Source: a bacterium (lineage in GTDB: Bacteria; Planctomycetota; Planctomycetia; Pirellulales; Pirellulaceae). From it: a DNA stretch of 64,000 nt. The stretch covers positions 1 to 64,000 of the forward strand of contig WGNR01000016.1 of NCBI GenBank assembly GCA_016124445.1. The letters are read 5' to 3'. Positions 63,710-64,000 of this stretch are shown here, piece by piece (position 1 is the first letter of the stretch; each line of letters starts with the position of its first letter). A program made the position numbers and the translations under genes. The notes below the pieces were generated by a model. That model worked only from the letters and a program-made list of their open reading frames with translations, was not told where the DNA came from and did no database searches.

Positions 63710-64000
63710 ATGGCCATTCTGATCACCGGCGGAGCTGGTTTCATTGGCAGCCACCTGACCCAGATCTTACTTGCCCAGTCAGACGAGAAGCTGGTCAGCA
63801 TCGACAACTTCAACGACTACTACGACCCGGCCCTAAAACGCGAAAACATCAAGCCGGTGGCAAACGAGCCGCGTGTCAACCTGATCGAGGGCGACTTCTG
63901 CGATACCGACGCCATGAAGCGGTTGTTCGACGAGTACGATATCGATCAGGTCGTCCACCTGGGCGCCTATGCCGGCGTGCGGATCAGTGTGCAGAAACCG
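63710..64000 (+). CDS. NAD-dependent UDP-sugar epimerase, partial (UDP-glucuronate 4-epimerase-like)
   Basis: The first 97 codons of an extended short-chain dehydrogenase, cut by the window end. 'MAILITGGAGFIGSHL' is the NAD-binding GxxGxxG, 'SIDNFNDYYDPALKREN' is the pattern of UDP-glucuronate 4-epimerase (CapI-type), and 'VVHLGAYAGVRISV' the core strand. AAGG lies upstream. It probably makes UDP-galacturonate for surface polysaccharide. Confidence 0.9.
   Translation, partial: MAILITGGAGFIGSHLTQILLAQSDEKLVSIDNFNDYYDPALKRENIKPVANEPRVNLIEGDFCDTDAMKRLFDEYDIDQVVHLGAYAGVRISVQKP

Overview
The window looks like chromosomal DNA of a marine planctomycete of the Pirellulaceae type (Blastopirellula/Bremerella/Rhodopirellula-like). 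Marker families are two very large PVC-type haem-binding CxxCH proteins with beta-propeller and HEAT regions, a DUF1559 pseudopilin, a giant surface protein with a 'VEPLEARR' N-terminal motif and SdrD-B repeats, an ECF sigma factor beside a zinc-finger Ser/Thr kinase, PQQ/WD40/SMP-30 propellers, a DUF6807 (PmoA-like) protein and an lpxA gene. No phage, IS element, CRISPR array or rRNA was seen. One tRNA, Leu(CAG), is present. The placement is inference from gene content.

Layout. 1-5 kb: an orphan Imm22-like protein, small secreted, membrane and lipoproteins, and a parvulin-type PPIase. 4.8-8.2 kb: nitroreductase, quinone-oxidoreductase-like enzyme and citrate synthase. 8.5-17.7 kb: an envelope and surface block with a WD40 protein, a 1742-aa SdrD-B/FG-GAP-like protein, an ECF sigma factor, a zinc-finger kinase and a lipoprotein. 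17.7-26.6 kb: PVC cytochrome-type proteins, a GYF_2 protein and a PQQ propeller. 26.9-31.1 kb: an AIM24-like protein, a DUF3592 protein, tRNA-Leu, a BLUF photoreceptor and a secreted propeller-like protein. 31-36.5 kb: lpxA, a TPR protein, a KaiC/RAD55-like ATPase, SMP-30 and ilvB. 36.9-46.6 kb: a GT2/membrane protein pair, a methyltransferase, an HTTM/DoxX-like protein, and a three-gene ABC operon whose permease carries a His-rich loop. 47.3-56.9 kb: a DUF1559 pseudopilin, a possible sigma-54 promoter plus terminator bracketing a short transcript, folC, an operon of a receptor Ser/Thr kinase and an FHA-GAF-nucleotide cyclase, an amidohydrolase and a SYLF protein. 57-64 kb: macro-domain and YjbQ proteins, a long structured intergenic region, csrA with a small partner gene, DUF6807, a VanZ-like protein followed by an ATL-endonuclease V fusion, and the start of a UDP-sugar epimerase.

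How genes work together. The clearest functional units are: ECF sigma + zinc-finger kinase (14.9-17.3 kb); the kinase -> FHA-GAF-cyclase operon (54.2-50.2 kb, minus), a complete membrane-sensor to second-messenger relay; the ABC ATPase -> permease -> membrane-anchored protein operon (46.6-41.9 kb, minus); and VanZ -> ATL-EndoV (63.5-62.0 kb, minus).

The most unusual items are the ATL-endonuclease V fusion with the alkyltransferase cysteine replaced by serine, the kinase/FHA-cyclase relay, the BLUF protein with all flavin-site residues at canonical spacing, the cysteine-paired subset of SdrD-B repeats, the candidate sigma-54-driven small RNA at 48.5 kb, and a small family of dispersed palindromic elements. 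All calls are from reading the sequence; no database search was run.
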